From Larus michahellis (lineage: Eukaryota > Chordata > Aves > Charadriiformes > Laridae), in assembly GCF_964199755.1 (NCBI RefSeq), contig NC_133900.1, forward strand, positions 22,793,701-22,857,700: a stretch of DNA of 64,000 bases. The letters are read 5' to 3'. The notes under the pieces are model-generated. The model did no database searches and was not told the origin of the DNA. It saw only the letters and a list, made by a program, of their open reading frames with translations. The translations under genes were made by a program, and so were the position numbers. This document shows positions 20,670 through 34,139 of this stretch, piece after piece. Numbering within the stretch: the first letter of the stretch is position 1; each line of letters starts with the position of its first letter.

Positions 20670-22577
20670 AAAATGAAGTTGCACAGCCCCACTGAAGAGT
20701 AAAATTCATGGACACCAATGTAGCTGTTTAAAGCCTGCTGCCACTTCTCAAAACTCAAAGGCACTCTACTGGGTCTGGAAGCAGGCTGTCCTACAAGGCA
20801 AAGGCCAACGGGTTAGGAAACTGTATTGACATTCAGTGCTAACCTCACCAGTGCAGTGTTTTATCTACCTCCCAATCGATTTCCTGACGCAGACCATTAG
20901 CAAAAAGTGAACTTCTGTGGGAAACAAAAGCAAGGCCTTTGTGAAGTATTTTGCAGCTGTAAGCGGGAGCCAACTCTTACAACATTTAATGCACACTCAC
21001 TGTTTTCAATGGAAGCTGGATCGTGCCTTATTTTGCAAAACCAAATGCAATATAACTTTTTGCAATACACTTTTTCACAATTTGCTTTCCCTGAGGAGAA
21101 TTTAATATCTTTAGCAGAAGAATGCTCTGGTCATAAGCAAATAAAAGCAGAAAAGCCAAATGCCAATCTCTTCATCCAGTACTCTATCGCACAGATCTCC
21201 CACTGACTTCATGGGAAAGGATACCCCAGTAAAAGCTTACGAACATTATTGCATTACATGTTTGTTTGATGAAACACACCATGTTCCAACTCACTTCCAC
21301 ATCATCAATATTTTCAGCACTACTTGCTGCTCTGCTGAGCCATGTAGAGGAAAACAATCCTTTCTGGCAGGGAATGGGAAAGAAGCAGTGGAACAGTGAC
21401 AGCAGAGAAAGAGGAAGGTGGAAAGGACAGAACAAAAGATGACGAAAGCTCAGCAGGAGGAGTAGATTGATATGGTCGGACTTGCCTTTGGGCAGAAGTG
21501 TGCTGAGAGCTTCTTCCACATTTCACAAAAGGAGCGCAAATAATTCCTCTGTTTTCAGCACCTTCCCCCCATCTGTCTAAACACCGTGCTTCAAACCACT
21601 CTGCTCCACGTTAGTCTCAGAGGAGAGATAAGTGAATACCATTTACATATAAGACAAGCAGTGACTGAGCTCCTGGAAAAGAAATGGTGGTATGGTCCAT
21701 GTTCTGCCTTATTAGCAGTCATTAAACTAATTGCTGTATCTATAAGTGACAGAGCAAACACAAACTAATAGGTACCATCTATGTGGCTGATGGGGCCATA
21801 AACCCACTAGACTGTTCCCACGGCATGGCAGCATCCGTCCGAAAGAAGTGGTGCAACTGTTTTTGAACATAACATCTCACAGCAGTGATTAGTACACCAA
21901 GAAGCCTTTCAGATTGCCACTTGATGTCAAAAGTGAAACGCGATGGCGCCAGGAAGCCCACTGCCTGGGAGGAGGCACTGGAAGTCACCTGTGCAGGGTT
22001 TTGTGGAAAGACCTGTGAAGGAGGTCCAATTCCTGCTTTGAATGCCCCATTGCAGAAAGACTTTGGTCAGGCTACATTCTGTTCTAACTTTTCCTTTCAC
22101 TGTTTTCCCCACCTAGCTTCATCCAAATTCTTAGAAAGGTTATGTACAGACTTGTACAAAACAGAGACTGACACTAGCTCTTGGAGGGTTTCCCAGAGCA
22201 AGTTTAACAGAGATTATATAACACGTTAAATCTGTGCTGGTTGGGTTTTGTTTTTTTTTTTTTTTTGTTTAATATAGATGTTAGTATATGACTAGTTTAT
22301 TCTTCCTAGATTAACCCTCCAACCACCTTTTCAAATAATTATGTTTTGCAGAGATGAAAAACCTGAGGTTATTATATGCATTTTGTTTCCAGCCCTTACA
22401 TAAGGCAGGACAAATGTGTTACAACTGGAGGGTCTTAGCAAGTCATAATAAGCATTATTTTCCTTCCACATATGCTACTATCAAAGTCATGGCAGGGGGG
22501 AAATCTTTCCTTTAATTGATGTAACAGCAGAACTTAAGAGCTAGCACAAAACTTTACTTCTGTACTCTGTTCCTTAA

Positions 22578-22705
22578 TCAGAGATCTCAAAGTACTTTAC
22601 AAAAGAGGGAGAAAGAAAGTTTCACAGGGGAGAAATGACTTCCAAAGGTGTCACAGTAGTTCAACTTTCTTGACTCCTAGCCTGAAAGTCTTCCTACAGA
22701 ATGGC
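22578..22705 (+). repeat. Degraded ancient SINE-like fragment (MIR/core-SINE type)
   Basis: The succession ATCTCAAAGTACTTTACAAA, then a purine-rich stretch, CAGGGGAGAAATGACTTCC, GGTGTCACAGTAG, and CTTGACTCCTAGCCTG follows the order of the ancient amniote SINE tail in which a fractional-cell-like block (GATCTCAAAGCGCTTTACAAA...), GTGACTTGCCCAAGGTCACACAG and CCTGACTCCCAG occur. Divergence is high, so the family cannot be named with certainty. Confidence 0.45.
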
Positions 22706-24296
22706 ATTTTCTAGATGTGGGGAAAGTAGCCTGGGTAAAAAACACCCACAACTTTCATTTAAAGACAGGCTCGGTTTCAGAGAAAGAAAAGATGTCCTAC
22801 GTGGCTGTTTTATTTTATCCAGTAAAGAATAATTTTAACATCATGTGTGATTGTTAAGTATAGTATAATTTTCAGGAGCTTAAAGTATCAGTGGGAATAT
22901 AATTTGAGATGTATTTCATGCACACAGATGTATTTTAGTTCACGCCACCCTCAAGAGCCCAGGAAGGAAATAACCAGAAAGCTGACAACCAGACAGCTCA
23001 AGACCAACCAGGGGGGAGGACAAACATGAGGCTTGCATAAAGCAGAGAGCACTTGGAGGTGTTTGTGAAGGAACAATGATCTCCTGTTGTTCTACTGCTT
23101 TGACTGCTCTTCACTGCAGTAGAGTCCCTGCAGCTCTCAGATAACTGCAGTGTGCTCAGGGTTCAGAAAACAGGGTTTTTTTGCCTTTTTTTTTGGCCTA
23201 GGAGTCTTTCCTCCTGTCCCGTGAGGACCAATTGGTGTATCTATCTGCCAGTCCAGAGACCTCTGAATGGAACTACTGCAAAAATAACTGGAGTTGCTTC
23301 AGTGCATGGCAAGATGCCTTAAAAGAGAAGTCAGCTTGAACACATTTTGGTCACACTTCCAAGTTCTACAGGCTCCTTATCCACTTCAGAGCAGAGTTCA
23401 AATCCTCAGTAGTCCTGGTCTGCACAGCTTTGTCTCAACTTCTTCCACTTCTTCTGTGGTCCCCCCCAAGACAATGCGATAGGATAAATCCAGCTTAAAA
23501 TTACAGGGCACTCATAATATTGAGGATATTGACTATTCCCCAAAAAATAAGGCTAAGTCCAATCCTAACAGAACTGACTTCAAGATATAAAGCACATCTT
23601 TTTGCAACACCAAGGGGTTGCTCCAAAAACTTCAGAGAGGTCTCACTTCCGTACGCAGCAGAGACCGTGTGCCGCCCTAGTGCTGCCCTGCTGTGATCGT
23701 TATCTTTTCCAGTCAAAGCAGCCCATTTTGGAGGAGAGGAGGAAGATGTGAGAACTTCTTTTTCCTGAAAGAAAGCAACTGGAACAGCGTTCTTCCTGCT
23801 GCACAGGAAACACTTGGTGAGAGCAACGCAGAAGCCAGGGCTGACCTAGGAGAATTTAGTCTTTGATGCTAAAAAAACCCCCAATAAGCTCAAACTAAAG
23901 CCCAAAGAAAGTATGAATCATAATGTCTGCCACTTTATATACACCTTCAGTGTCTGAAAGCGTCAAGCTCCAGAAACACATCTGCTAATCCACTGCTGAT
24001 GGGGTTAATGAGATCAAAGCCAGATTCCACTTTGTCCTCAGCAGTGAGACACTTCCTACCATAGGGCCAGGGTGACTGTAGCCCTCCTTCAGCTCACCCA
24101 CACACCGAAATCAGCATCAAAATAACACAGATCAGCCCCTACTCTGATTATAATCAGTATTCCCACCTTCTGTCTCCTTCCAACTCCATTGAGCCCCGCC
24201 TTTCCACATTACAATCAGTCAGTATTTAATTTCAGGGTAATCTTCCTAATTCACATGTTTATTTTCACACATTTTCTCTATCTCCTCTCTCATCCT

Positions 24297-24310
24297 CCCC
24301 CCCCTCCCCC
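24297..24310. repeat. Poly-C run with one T
   Basis: C8-T-C5 in intergenic DNA. Confidence 0.85.
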
Positions 24311-25985
24311 AGCATCATTTATCAGTAAGAGCTCTGATGCAGGCGCTTACCTTCTCACCCAGCAGACAAAGTGATCCCAAAATCCATATCCCAAGCAGTC
24401 AAATAAGGAAAGAGCAGCTCTCCTACCATCTTCTTTTAAGTCTCTCCGGCAAGTGCAGGAAGGGGCCTGACAAAGCTGTATGCAGCCAATTGTGTTATCA
24501 AGGCACTTGGCACTACCAGCTGATCCTTGATTACTATTCATCCCTCAGGAAAATAAAACACCCTTTTGTAGTAAAAGTGTAACCGGTTACTATGATGCAT
24601 TACATATTAACAAAAGCAGCTTTTTACCAAAATTACAGATGATGAAAGCCTGGAAGTGGAATCAGACCAAGGTAACCAGTTGTTTCTACATGTTTCAGAT
24701 AGAAAGCAGACAGTTTAACCAAGATTTTTGCAGCGCTAAGAAAGTGGTGGGTGAGTTTTGCCACATGTTTGTACATAAAATAGTAGTGAGTTCTGTAAAA
24801 CAAATGTTAAGGATAACATTTTCTGTTGCAGCGACCTTTTGGGTGTAGCATCCTACGTATGCAACTGCCAAAACTGTAGTAACCTCAATTTTCACAGGGT
24901 CTCTTTAACATTTATGCGCTTTTCTTGAAATCCACACAGAAGTTTTCAATATGATTTCATATTTTCCTTCTTTTTTTCCCTAGAGTATTGCTTATTAAAG
25001 AGCATAGTTATCTGAAAGGCAGACTTTACACTAGGTAGAATTTGCTGGTTTGGTGGAATAATACCTATTTAGGTGGTGAGGAAGCATTCCAGAATATTAA
25101 AGGATTTGTTTGTTTGCTAATCTGCTTAAGCACCCCCGGGCCTTAACACCCACAACTTGTGTGCTTTAGGGATCTCTCCGGTCCACAGCCACTTTCAATG
25201 CAGCGGCTCTGTGTGGAAGCTGCAGATTTAGACTGGCGGCGGTGCAGCAAGCTGACTAGTGGGATGCTCACCTGAAAAGAGCTACATAGCTCTGGTCCAT
25301 CCCCCTGCCACATTTTCCTCTACATTCCTCATAAGCAGTGCCTGTAGTAGCCCACACTCTCTGCTACTTGTATCTTGCACTCCTGCATCAAACCCAACCA
25401 GTTAAGGCAGCAATCCAAGCGCCAGTGATGTACTTTAAGAAGGTCCCCGCTTTGGGACACCACCACGTGTAATGCCAACGGGGCCGTATGAACACACTTC
25501 ACGTCCTCAGCTTGGGGAAAACTCGCTGACAGAGAAGGGGGGTAGCTTTAACCGGCATTAAGCAGAGCAGGCTTGATGTGAGCACCTACCCCTGTGTGAA
25601 ATGAGAAGCTCTTGCCAGCGGTGTGGAGGAAAGACATGACCTCATTATTCCACAGCCCAGATAATCCGTTCCTGGATAAAGTGAGAGCTGACAAGTGTTT
25701 CACCTTGAAGGTTATCAAAGCCCTTTCCACACTCTGCCAATGCGGAGGCATTTACTTTACCAAACAGGGATGTGAAAACTCCTCTGTGTTAGTAAAGGAG
25801 ATAAAAAAACCTGGGGGGTGGGGTGGTTAAGAGCACACTGCCATACCACACAGACACAGGGATCGAGAGGAAAAAACCAGCGGCACTTCCAGAACCATTT
25901 ATGCAAACAGGATATATTTGCACAAGTTGATAAAATATTTTTTCTCAATATTTTGAGAGTTGCTGCTCTCAATTCCTTCCATCTA

Positions 25986-26019
25986 CCCCTAGGCCCTTTC
26001 TCTAGGTAATGCCTAGGGG
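25986..26019. repeat. 9-bp inverted repeat CCCCTAGGC/GCCTAGGGG
   Basis: Perfect arms at 25986-25994 and 26011-26019 around a 16-base loop; may be a relic of a small palindromic element. Confidence 0.5.
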
Positions 26020-27315
26020 CCTCTCCTGACATCAGCTACTCCTTTAGCACCTCCAGAAAGGCAGTTCAGCTCTTAGCTAGGATAAATCACTCTCTGGACC
26101 ATCTTCTAGTGTCTCTCCAATGACTGCTGAGAGAACCCAGAGCGATTCCGCTCCCCTAATCTTTTAGTTAGACGAATCCAAGCTTTATTTCCACAGGTTT
26201 TACACAGGTACATACAGTCAACACACTAGAGTCTCAAATTTTGTCGGAACGACCCGTGATCTGTTTGAGCAATGGCTCCATGCTAGTTCAAGGGGAAAGA
26301 ATGTCATCTGGTTGCCATTGCCTTCTCTTGCAACACCTGCGCTCTTGCTGGAGGCCTGCCACGCAAACACAGAGCGTCCCCCCCTCACCATTCTGGTCCT
26401 TGGCGGACCAGTTAACAGAGAAAACACACATCTCCTCCTCCTATCAGGACTCTGGAGTCATTGAATTGAAGTCTGCAGGGAAGAATGACACCATTTAAAA
26501 TATTTAATACAGAACATATAAAGCCCTGGAGAAAATGCGTGGCTGAGTTTTCTACGGAAAAAGATTAATAAATGAACAGGTAGCAGTTGGAGAAAGAGCA
26601 GACAGAAAACCAAAGATCAGGAGTAGGTTTCAGCTGAAATATTTGTCTTCCAGATGTTATCCTGCCATTCAAAATGTGCCCAAGTACAATTGTGATTCTG
26701 CATGCCTCTTGCACCTATTCCCTAGGAAAAGCTCTTTATTAAATTGCACACATTAGATCACCTACAGTACTTATTTTCATGTCAAAGGAAAAAACCAAAA
26801 GGGCAAAAGCAAAAGATTTTGAGGTTCATAGTAGATAAAAATTATTGCAATTCACTACAACCATAACAACAACATTAAATACAAATACAGAAGGGTCACA
26901 ATGCAAAACCAGCTTTCCAAATGCAACTCTGTCATGGGTTAGCTCCACATCGACCAGAACCTCAAGACAGAGTTTGGGGCAGCTACTATAAGCTTTACAT
27001 CGGCCATCTGGCTCCTCTGTCCACTTTGGAGTAGCTTCCTTCACACCTCCTTGGCCACCACTGACAAGGCAGTGGACCTCCCCATCACATATGCCATGAG
27101 CGGGTCAAGGCGCAGGTCGGTTTGTAGCCAGCTCCTGCTGGAAACCACTTCCCACGCCCCTGGCTGCATTAGCACGGGAGTAATCCCAAGGCACAGAAGT
27201 GTGAAGGAAGCACATTCAGTTTTCTCCCAACTTGGTGACGACAGGATGCAAGGCAAGCTCTTTATGCCTGCTTTTTACTAATCCTTCCAGGGGCTTTTCC
27301 CCAGGTTTTGACAGT

Positions 27316-27330
27316 GGGTGGGTGGGTGGG
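27316..27330 (+). other. Four-tract G-quadruplex motif (GGGT)3GGG
   Basis: Four GGG tracts separated by single T bases, the tightest parallel G-quadruplex type. It lies in intergenic DNA about 4 kb past the AFG2A poly(A) signal. Confidence 0.9.
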
Positions 27331-30300
27331 TGCCTGCCTTCCAGGTGCAAGCGTGACTCTTCAACTTCCAAGTACAATTGCTTCTAAGTTCTTTCCGAGC
27401 TACCACTAGATATTGAGCTACCACAACCACTGGACATCTGCTTTTCTAGTACTGGTAATACTGTTCCACCCACACAATCAATTGCTGTCTCTGGGAGAGC
27501 CAGAAACAACCAAAAGCTTTAAGGGTCAGGCTCCTCCACAGCCCTGATACTTGCCTGTTGCAATAAGGAGGGATACTTTTCCTGCCAATGAACTTGTGTC
27601 CATCAGTTAACTTCAGCTTACCGGGCAGTATGTGGCAAAACAACGGGCTTTACGGTTTGGCTTTCTCTTTACCCCTCTCCATACCCCATCACAGGAGAGT
27701 TTGATGCCTGCTTCACAGGGAAATATCATCCACAGATGGCCTTCCCACAGCACTAACCCCCTGACACTCAGTTACAGGAGTATTACATTTGGCATCTGTC
27801 CTGTTTCTGAAGGGGAAGAACCACACGTTGACATGTGAAATGAGTAAAGAAACTGAAAGGAAAGACCCAGCATACACAAACCAGAAAAATCAACCTTAAG
27901 GACACAATATTTGAAAGGGCTGACGAGTCTAAGTTCAATGATTTTGAATAACCATCTCTGAAAATTACCTTTATTCTGTCCCCACTGTTCGCTCTCGCAC
28001 CTGAACTCAGTGAACCTTATGTTCTGTTCTCATTTTGAGACCCTAGGAAAAATTATCCACAATAAACTTCATTCTTTTTCCTGGATTAAGAATTGTATAT
28101 CGCACTTGCAGTGAAGATCTGTTTTATGCATTAGGGAGAACACAGGCCTGAACTTTTTTTCAAGTTAAGTGAAGACATTTTTGCATTTTGATCATAAATG
28201 TTCTCCTGGTCATTTTTGGCAAACCTGTCAAAAGACATTTTACGCCATTTTGCAAGACATTGTTATTGGAGGAAAAAGTTGAGAGACTTTGTATTTAAAC
28301 AAAATTCGCCTGAAACATTGAAAAGCTGATTTAATGTTAACAATTCTGCTACTCCAGCAGTATTTAGGCCAAAAACCGACTGCAAAAGATAATGTCAGGC
28401 AGGAAAAAGGCTGTATTTCTAAAGAACTTAAAGAAGTCTAGGAACCACTTCAGAAGTTAAAGAGAGGACGGGAGAGAGATGTTCTCCTCAGATGCCTTCT
28501 CTCCTGTTCACTGAGTCTTTATCGTTTTATTAAAATGAAATCTCAGGGAAACATCCAAAGAACAGTAAATGTGATTGACCCAGCGGAAGAAAGAACGCCT
28601 CTATCTTTGATTTACTCTGAGGCGCAGAGGTGTTCAGGCTTATATGGCCTCACACTGCAAGCAATTTGATTTGGTGCCAAGGCACAATGTGTTCAGTAAA
28701 ACATGCTGTGAGAAGTTCAGCTCTGAATTAAAAAACCCACTCATTTAAATGACAGGCTAACAGAAGATAACTTTTGAAGCGCTCTGTCCTACAGTGCCCT
28801 CATCAGTTAGGTTCCAATGAGAGGCTGAGGGTGCAAAAGCGCTCACTGGACTGGATTATGGAAGGACTACATTGCTGATGTGCTTTAAACCGAAACTGAG
28901 TATTTGGTTATTTTCCAGAATTCTGATAAGGTTTCAAGTTGCTAGTTCATGATAACAGCGATCTGTCATTAGGAACAAGAAGGGGAACCATCATACCTTT
29001 CTTTAAATCTCAATTTATCTGTGGCTTGGGAAGGAGTAAGATTTTGAGTGGCATCAGACTATCCAAGTTTTCCAAACAGACTATTTGGGAGCAATATAAA
29101 CCTTCCAGGGACTTCACAAATTTGCCATAATTTAATTTTTTAAGAGTATCTTACTTTTTAAAAACTCGGGTTCCACAAATCCGATGATAAATAGGGGAGC
29201 TTCCTACATTTAAGATCTCTTCAGACATGTAGGTATGCATCAAGAGATTTGGTACTATGTGGATAAATGTGGTAGCACGCGGATGAGAGGACAAATGTTT
29301 GGAAGGATGGGTTTTTTCCCAAGACACAAACAGCAGCCACGGGCCAGCACTCTCTCCTAATGTCCTAAAATTCAGGGTGCAAAATTCCCTTTGTTGGAAA
29401 GGGCAGCCATATCCTACCCACCTCTCTCTCAGTTTCTCGGTTCAGACTCACACCTTGGTGCACGTTCCCAAGGGATCTGAGCACTTCCCAAGGAATGGCA
29501 ATCTAGTTTTGCTGCTCATCTGGAGCATCACATAGTGTTAGGATACAAAACTATAAACAGAATTCGTTATTGGCAGTAAACACTAGGGTCTCTATTTTCT
29601 CCCTTCAGGAACAGACGCCGGAGGAAAGTGCCAGGGAAAAACGGAATGGCATTTCATTTTTGGAAACATCAAAAATGTAACGGTTACAATAAATTGTTGG
29701 CATCCTGAGCTTCAAGTTGGAGTATGCAGAATTTAGAAAAGAAAGGTAAAGTAGTTTCAAATGCAGTTTTGATCCCCAAGGCAACTTTTCCAGTTTATCA
29801 TTTTCTTAATTCCCTCTGTTTGTTGTACTATTAAAGAGTCAAACAATGGAAAAAAGAAAAAAACCTGTACATATATCAAGTGAATGAAGTAAACGACCTG
29901 CTTTTCCTCATCCTCTCCTCCTTTTCAGTGATGGTAAAATGAAGTTCTAATTATAGCAACAAGAGGTTAGAATAAAAGTAATAGAAAAGTTGTAATTTAA
30001 AAATAGTAGATTTCTGTTTAAAAGCTACAAATTGTGTACAGACTGGAACTAAAGAGAGATAATCCATAATCAAGGCCAGGAGATTACTTTTTAAATTGCA
30101 TATTGATAATATAAGTAGATATTGTAGAAATCTCTCTTTAAATTTCTCATAAAATGACACAAATTTCTAAATAATTATTACTCTCATGAATACATATATA
30201 ATGACTGCAAAAAAGAAAAGTCTTCAGAACGATCAATAAACAAATCCAAAAAATATCCTTACATAAAGCCTGAAAAGATATTTTGTGTTTACTCCAACAC

Positions 30301-31284
30301 GTGAAAGCATGATTTGGCTAAAATTTTGACCTGTAAATTCTACTTACCTGCAAAACACCAGGAAAACACGCACTGAAATTCAGAGTTTTGTCACCTTTTT
30401 TTAAAAAAAAGTTGTTAAAAGTTCATATTGGTTTTGCTTTACCTTTTCCTCTGTTTTTCATGTCTGGAATAGAAAAGCTCAGTCTTGCTACTGTGGGGAA
30501 AAAGGCTGACAATGTTTTTGCTTAACTGTGTTTCATACTGAGTGGAAGAGCAGAGAGCCCATAAGGACCTGTCGTCCTTTCAACAGACGATATAACAAAG
30601 AAATAAACTGAAAAGATTTTATCTGCCCCTGAACTATTTTGTGGTCGTTTATAAAAGTTTTCACAAGGAGGTTTTCTTATTCATTAATTAGGATTCATTA
30701 GGATTTTAAGTGGCCAGCTTTAAATTACCAATCAACATTCCTATTAATTTTCATGGAAACAAACAAACAACAACAAAAAATCCTTCTCTGACGCCTGGCA
30801 GTGGTTTCAGATCAGCCAAGGGATGCACCATTTTTGAGGTGCCGACTTCCCAGTAAGTGTAAAAAGGAGCTGTTTAAAACCAAAGATAAATGTTTCGCTG
30901 TGATCAATCAGGTTACCTTAGCTTTATCATGGAAAGCTCTGGGTTCGGCAAGCCTGTTTGGCAGCTTTTCTGGAGATCATAAATCAAAAGATTCAGAATA
31001 ATTTTCAGCATTTTTTTGTAGTGAGGCCACTCTCCAGGTCTGCATCTCACTGGGATGGTCCCTGGGATTAAACTGGGGTTGAGGCAGGAAGAAACGGAGA
31101 CAGTAATGACATTCTCTTAGGGCCAAGAATCCACCAAAAATTCAGAATTTGGTAATTATTTTTTGAGACACGGATATGCACTCAGATAAACTGACTGAAA
31201 CCAGCAATCTTACTACCTCTAAAACGCAGATTATATCACTGGAATTGTAAAGAATAAAGTTTTGGACAATATCTGTTACACTCA

Positions 31285-31439
31285 GAACTTCCACACAGGC
31301 ATTTATTGCGGCATTTCTGCACTTCAGTTAACTTCAGACACTCCACTCACTCACACTACAAAATTCTTTAGCTTTTGACAGCTTTACAAAAGAAATTTGC
31401 TATTCACACCATGAATAGGGGTATGTATTAATTTGCCTT
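31285..31439 (-). other. AFG2A: AFG2A 3' untranslated region
   Basis: A short 3' UTR of about 150 bases is inferred between the stop codon and the first canonical poly(A) hexamer at 31302-31307. The tail downstream is GT-rich on the mRNA strand (GCCTGTGTGGAAG, GAGTGTAAC), as expected for a cleavage element. A longer alternative UTR cannot be excluded. Confidence 0.6.
31302..31307 (-). terminator. AFG2A: AFG2A poly(A) signal AATAAA
   Basis: TTTATT on the plus strand is AATAAA on the mRNA strand, 133 bases past the AFG2A stop, followed by TGCCTGTGTGGAAG, a GU-rich downstream element. Confidence 0.65.
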
Positions 31440-31616
31440 TCAAAGCGCGTGCAGTCCACTTTGCTGCTGATAATCTGCATAAAACCGGATTAACGAATCA
31501 GGAATCCTTGGGGTCACGACAGTCAGTGCGTACCGAAAGTGCCGTCCCATGATAGATTTGGCGTGTATGTCTTCCTGAAGAGCTAGAAGGGCTGCTTCTC
31601 TACAGACGGCTGTTAT
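31440..31616 (-). CDS. AFG2A: AFG2A (SPATA5) last coding exon, C-terminal 58 residues
   Basis: The exon encodes 58 residues beginning [13 protein letters not shown], containing the stretch VTPRIPDSL and ending QSGLHAL, then TGA at 31440-31442. This closely matches the C-terminus of AFG2A/SPATA5, the AAA+ ATPase that, with its partner subunits, releases shuttling factors such as RSL24D1 from cytoplasmic pre-60S ribosomes. The segment is the end of the second AAA module: the helical lid and the C-terminal tail. The exon start is set by a clear minus-strand acceptor (TTTATTGTTTCTTTGCAG) directly before ATA at 31616, giving a phase-0 junction just after the conserved SGAE motif, which is encoded upstream. 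All 58 codons are open and conserved in character. It is partial because preceding exons lie outside the window or are unseen. Its place upstream of SPRY1 in the same orientation is the known vertebrate order. Confidence 0.95.
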   Translation of the reverse strand: MTAVCREAALLALQEDIHAKSIMGRHFRYALTVVTPRIPDSLIRFYADYQQQSGLHAL

Positions 31617-31640
31617 CTGCAAAGAAACAATAAAAAAAAA
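31617..31640 (-). other. AFG2A: Splice acceptor of the AFG2A terminal exon
   Basis: The minus strand reads TTTTTTATTGTTTCTTTGCAG, a long pyrimidine tract with CAG, directly before the first conserved codon of the exon. It decides the exon start at 31616. Confidence 0.9.
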
Positions 31641-34139
31641 ACCACCAACACAGCATTATTATAATAAAATATATTACTTGAAAGGAAAAAGGCCACCACA
31701 AGAATATCGACATGATCCAAATGCCAGATACTCACAAGGACAGAGTCTCTCCAACTTTTTTTAATAAATGAGGTTGCGGGTGATTAGGACATCCAAGAAA
31801 CAGGACATAGCTCGAAATTCAAACCCCAGTAACATTGCATTTCATATTACAATATGTGGCAAATTAACTCGACAATCATATTACCTTTTGTTAAACTCCC
31901 CACAACACCTGATAAATTAAACCCCCAACAACCAGCCATACATTTTTCTGTCCCCAAAGTGCAAGAGCAGATATTCCCAGGCTTTGCGGGCACTTTTCTT
32001 TCTCCGCTTTACGCTGGGAAAGAAGTAAAAACAATTAATTCTGAAAGGAAAGCTAGAAGGAGAAGGGGTGTGTGGAAGGGGAGGAGGGTTAAGGTCTCAT
32101 ACCCTGCAACGTGTTTTTAAGCTCTCCGGACTTCAGACAGCGGAAACAGACTGATGCCAGTGTCACTCTAAAGACACATTACTGTGGTGAAAAGAGCTTG
32201 CGGAATGAAAAGAGATATTGTGATTTCCAGTGCAACAGGGAAAACAGTGATTGATATTGACTGCTCCCTTATATCTGTAAATGAAAGAGCCAGCTGAAAC
32301 ACATTTGTCCAGCTATTCAGCATATTTTCTCTGTTTGTTCACTTACTGAAAAGAGTTCCCCCGCTTATGCTCTGCTAATGGTTGCCAAAGCCGTTTAGTA
32401 GCTTTTTAGAGGATTTAGCAGCATGTTTAGGAAGCTTTCACAAGAAAACATGCATGGATTTAGATGGCTTTGTCAAGTTACAACAATATTACTATTAGTT
32501 CTGTGCTGCTCTAATGAGCAGTGAAGCTAAACACTGCTGTTATGCATTTTAATGCTTTTCAGGACTTCCGAGACAGTGAAACATGGAAGCGTAGCTGAGA
32601 TTCAGTGCACCAGCTTCTTGTGGAGATAAGCAATACATCATCTAGGAAGTAACGCAGGGATCTTGGTCTTTCCATTCAGGTTTTTCTCTAAGCAGACAGC
32701 GTGACTTTTCCCTATCTCTAACACAAATATAAAGCTACTTAAAGAAAAAGAAAAAAACCAACAAACCAGATCAAACTCACCCCCCCCCATCCCTGCCAAA
32801 CACAAACCCAGAAATCTTTCAAAAGGGAGAAGACTGTTGATGGAAAAACAGACCCCGAGCGTCCTGGACTCTAAAGCTCTGTCAGTCTTTGAAGAAGGGG
32901 TCCATTTCCCCTTGATAAATCCTGCACTAAGGGCAAGTTTTCCACAAAATGAAGAGGAAATGACCCCTCCGGGGCTTTTCACAGGCGTTATTAAAAACCT
33001 CACAAATGCAGTACAGCCAGTTTTGACCACCCCGTTCTGCTCACACAGACCATCGCTAATCTACAGCATCACAATTATGGAGCAGGGTATCACCACAGCA
33101 CAAGACGCTCACCTGTTAGGAGCTCCTAAGTTTTACCAAAGGAGAAGCTGGAGGAAGGACTGTCAAGTTGACAGATCCAAAAAAGCAGGAACACCACTGC
33201 CAGTTTTATTCCTTGCTGTTTCATTCATACCCTGATACACTTAAGAGGAATTTGCCCATAAGCTGGTCCTTCTGATGATGCTTTTACATTTTCTCTACGC
33301 TCTGCCACGAGTATCAGTAACAGCAACAATAATTAACCTCCAAAGGATTTTTTTGTTTTAATTTTATTTTCGAAGACTGAACCATAACTTATGTGATAAC
33401 TGAAAATTACTAGATATGAGGAAGCACCAGAAAACTGATATTTGTTTTCAGGCTTCCCAGGAACATTTGAGCTGCTTTTAAGGAAAGAGGAAAGCATTTT
33501 AAGGCACGAACTATCCTTCTCTCTTTTCCTGGCTGTACTCAGAATATTTGTGGACTAAATCTTTTACATATTACTGAGTAATAAACAGCAGGCATTATGG
33601 CACAGTGTTTAAAATTTGGGCCCTCGCGTCTGGTTGCAGGAGTCACATGGCGTTGTTTCCATTCCTTGGCTAACCCGGAGTATCAGGTTTCTGAGGTAAG
33701 AGATCTGACAAGGCAAGTTTGATTATTTTTCTTCGTTCAAGTATGCAAACTTAAAAAAAAAAAAAAGGTCCTCACAAGCATTCTCACTAGGTAGTAAAGC
33801 TAAATCGCTCGTGGAAAGCAAACACTAGTAGTAATATAGCCACAGTGAAATGAGAGTGAATTAATCTGGTGAAATCCACTGCTGCATTACTGGCCTAAGG
33901 TCTGTTGGTTTTTCATAGATGTTTCTTGTGACAGTCATGTTTAGGACACTTCTTACTAGACCGAGCAACCGGAGGGTTTTTAAATGTAAATTCTGCCCAG
34001 ATTGAAAACCAACATATATATTGGGTCAAGTGAGGCCAAGAGGGAAAGTAGCAGAAGGGGCTAATTGACAACAAAGGAAGAAACCCAGCAGCTTTGCCAC
34101 AAGGTACGGATCCTGCTGAGGCTTAGTGGCACTCCAAAA

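Larger units (their letters stand above)
20670..31284. other. Intergenic spacer between CR1 and the AFG2A 3' end
   Basis: No coding gene recognised. It holds the SINE-like fragment near 22.6 kb, a poly-C run (24297-24310), the inverted repeat at 25986-26019, the G-quadruplex motif at 27316-27330 and AT-rich, possibly constrained sequence at about 30640-30760. Frames present are short and compositionally random. Confidence 0.6.

Noticed and set aside
21779-21988. Minus frame with protein-like composition (contains DIKWQSERLLGVLITAVRCY)
   Set aside because: I considered a degraded retroelement or pseudogene but could not match it to any family; too short to call.
31440-31622. AFG2A exon read as a stand-alone 60-codon gene starting at 31622
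   Set aside because: The first two codons lie in the intron's acceptor (TTGCAG); the true exon starts at 31616 and there is no ATG.
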